Positions 22,237 to 22,499 of a stretch of 22,499 bases of DNA are shown here, piece by piece. The position numbers were made by a program, and so were the translations under genes. The DNA is taken from assembly GCA_016649785.1 (NCBI GenBank), contig JAENXB010000015.1, positions 1-22,499 of the forward strand. Direction: 5' to 3'. The first letter of the stretch is position 1. Each line of letters begins with the position of its first letter. The notes under the pieces were generated by a model. That model searched no databases and was not told where the DNA came from. It saw nothing but the letters and a program-made list of their open reading frames with translations. This stretch comes from Flavobacteriaceae bacterium (GTDB lineage Bacteria > Bacteroidota > Bacteroidia > Flavobacteriales > Flavobacteriaceae).

Positions 22237-22499
22237 GTGAAAAAAGCAGATATAGTAATTGTAGGAGGTGGATTGGCCGGTTTAACAGCTGCAATACATC
22301 TCGCTGCCAATGGATTGCAAATATGTTTGTTCGAAAAGGAAACTTATCCCCATCACAAAGTTTGTGGAGAGTACCTATCCCGGGAAATCCTTCCATATCT
22401 CCAAACATTAAACATTTCCCTTTCCCGATTGAATCCGGTTGAAATAAACAGGTTGGTTTACAGCACACCTCAGGGAAATGCAATTAATGCGGATCTGCC
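22237..22499 (+). CDS. FAD-dependent oxidoreductase, geranylgeranyl reductase-like (partial, 3' end outside window)
   Basis: The first 87 codons of a flavoprotein. The N-terminus is a Rossmann dinucleotide-binding strand-loop-helix: VKKADIVIVGGGLAGLTAAI, with the GGGLAGL phosphate loop, and an acidic strand end LFEKE that would bind the ribose of FAD. YPHHKVCGEYLSREILPYL follows, resembling the KxCGE segment of geranylgeranyl reductase/PHBH-family monooxygenases. The start appears to be GTG at 22237, because no in-frame ATG precedes the Rossmann strand and the terminator is just upstream. The substrate cannot be told from this fragment; in related genomes such proteins often accompany lipid or polyketide modification genes, a recollection that needs the downstream sequence. 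Confidence 0.85.
   Translation, partial: MKKADIVIVGGGLAGLTAAIHLAANGLQICLFEKETYPHHKVCGEYLSREILPYLQTLNISLSRLNPVEINRLVYSTPQGNAINADL

Noticed and set aside
22220..22483. Minus-strand frame opposite the flavoprotein start
   Set aside because: The plus strand here has a clear Rossmann motif; the opposite frame has no recognisable sequence.

Overview
The window is AT-rich chromosomal DNA that looks like a member of the Bacteroidota, most likely family Flavobacteriaceae. Three things point there. Most intergenic starts carry the Bacteroidota -7 promoter hexad TAnnTTTG rather than a TATAAT box, and there are almost no Shine-Dalgarno sequences. The gene families are typical of the group: a fused E1 alpha/beta 2-oxoacid dehydrogenase, a MutS2 without an Smr domain, DUF1835, a DCC-family protein and an OmpA lipoprotein with a glycine zipper. 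No rRNA, tRNA, CRISPR array, transposase, phage gene or replication origin was seen.

Layout: (1) 228-1899, a cysteine operon of serine O-acetyltransferase overlapping cysteine synthase B. (2) 1968-3369, on the minus strand, a small secreted PepSY-like protein and a Crp/Fnr-family regulator; the regulator diverges from a RadD-like SF2 helicase (3644-5173). (3) 5174-5442, a repeat-rich spacer. (4) 5443-7850, chorismate synthase and a sodium/proton-dicarboxylate/glutamate symporter, ending tail-to-tail with a DCC-family redox protein. (5) 8285-8561, a spacer holding a near-perfect 20-bp inverted repeat pair. (6) mutS2 and ung, divergent from a 48-bp region with two face-to-face promoters. (7) 11466-15072, on the minus strand, polyphosphate kinase 1, a leaderless periplasmic-binding-protein-like protein and an outer-membrane beta-barrel. 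(8) 15333-18464, a tight minus-strand operon: 2OG-Fe(II)/IPNS-like oxygenase, SUI1 factor, DUF1835 protein and uridine phosphorylase-like enzyme. It diverges from the E1 fusion gene (18587-20593). (9) 20723-22161, envelope genes: DUF1328 membrane peptide, lipocalin-like lipoprotein and glycine-zipper OmpA lipoprotein, closed by a strong terminator. (10) 22237 to the edge, the start of a geranylgeranyl-reductase-like flavoprotein.

Most genes are housekeeping: cysteine and aromatic biosynthesis, branched-chain keto acid oxidation, nucleoside salvage, base excision, polyphosphate and cell envelope. I found no convincing new defence, mobile or biosynthetic system. The items most worth a second look are the Smr-less MutS2, the opposed mutS2/ung promoters, the cytoplasmic binding-protein-like protein, the oxygenase-SUI1-DUF1835-phosphorylase operon, and several short repeat families in the spacers. 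Two genes (helicase, E1) have in-frame TTG codons upstream that fall at or inside promoter elements, so the downstream ATG starts are preferred.
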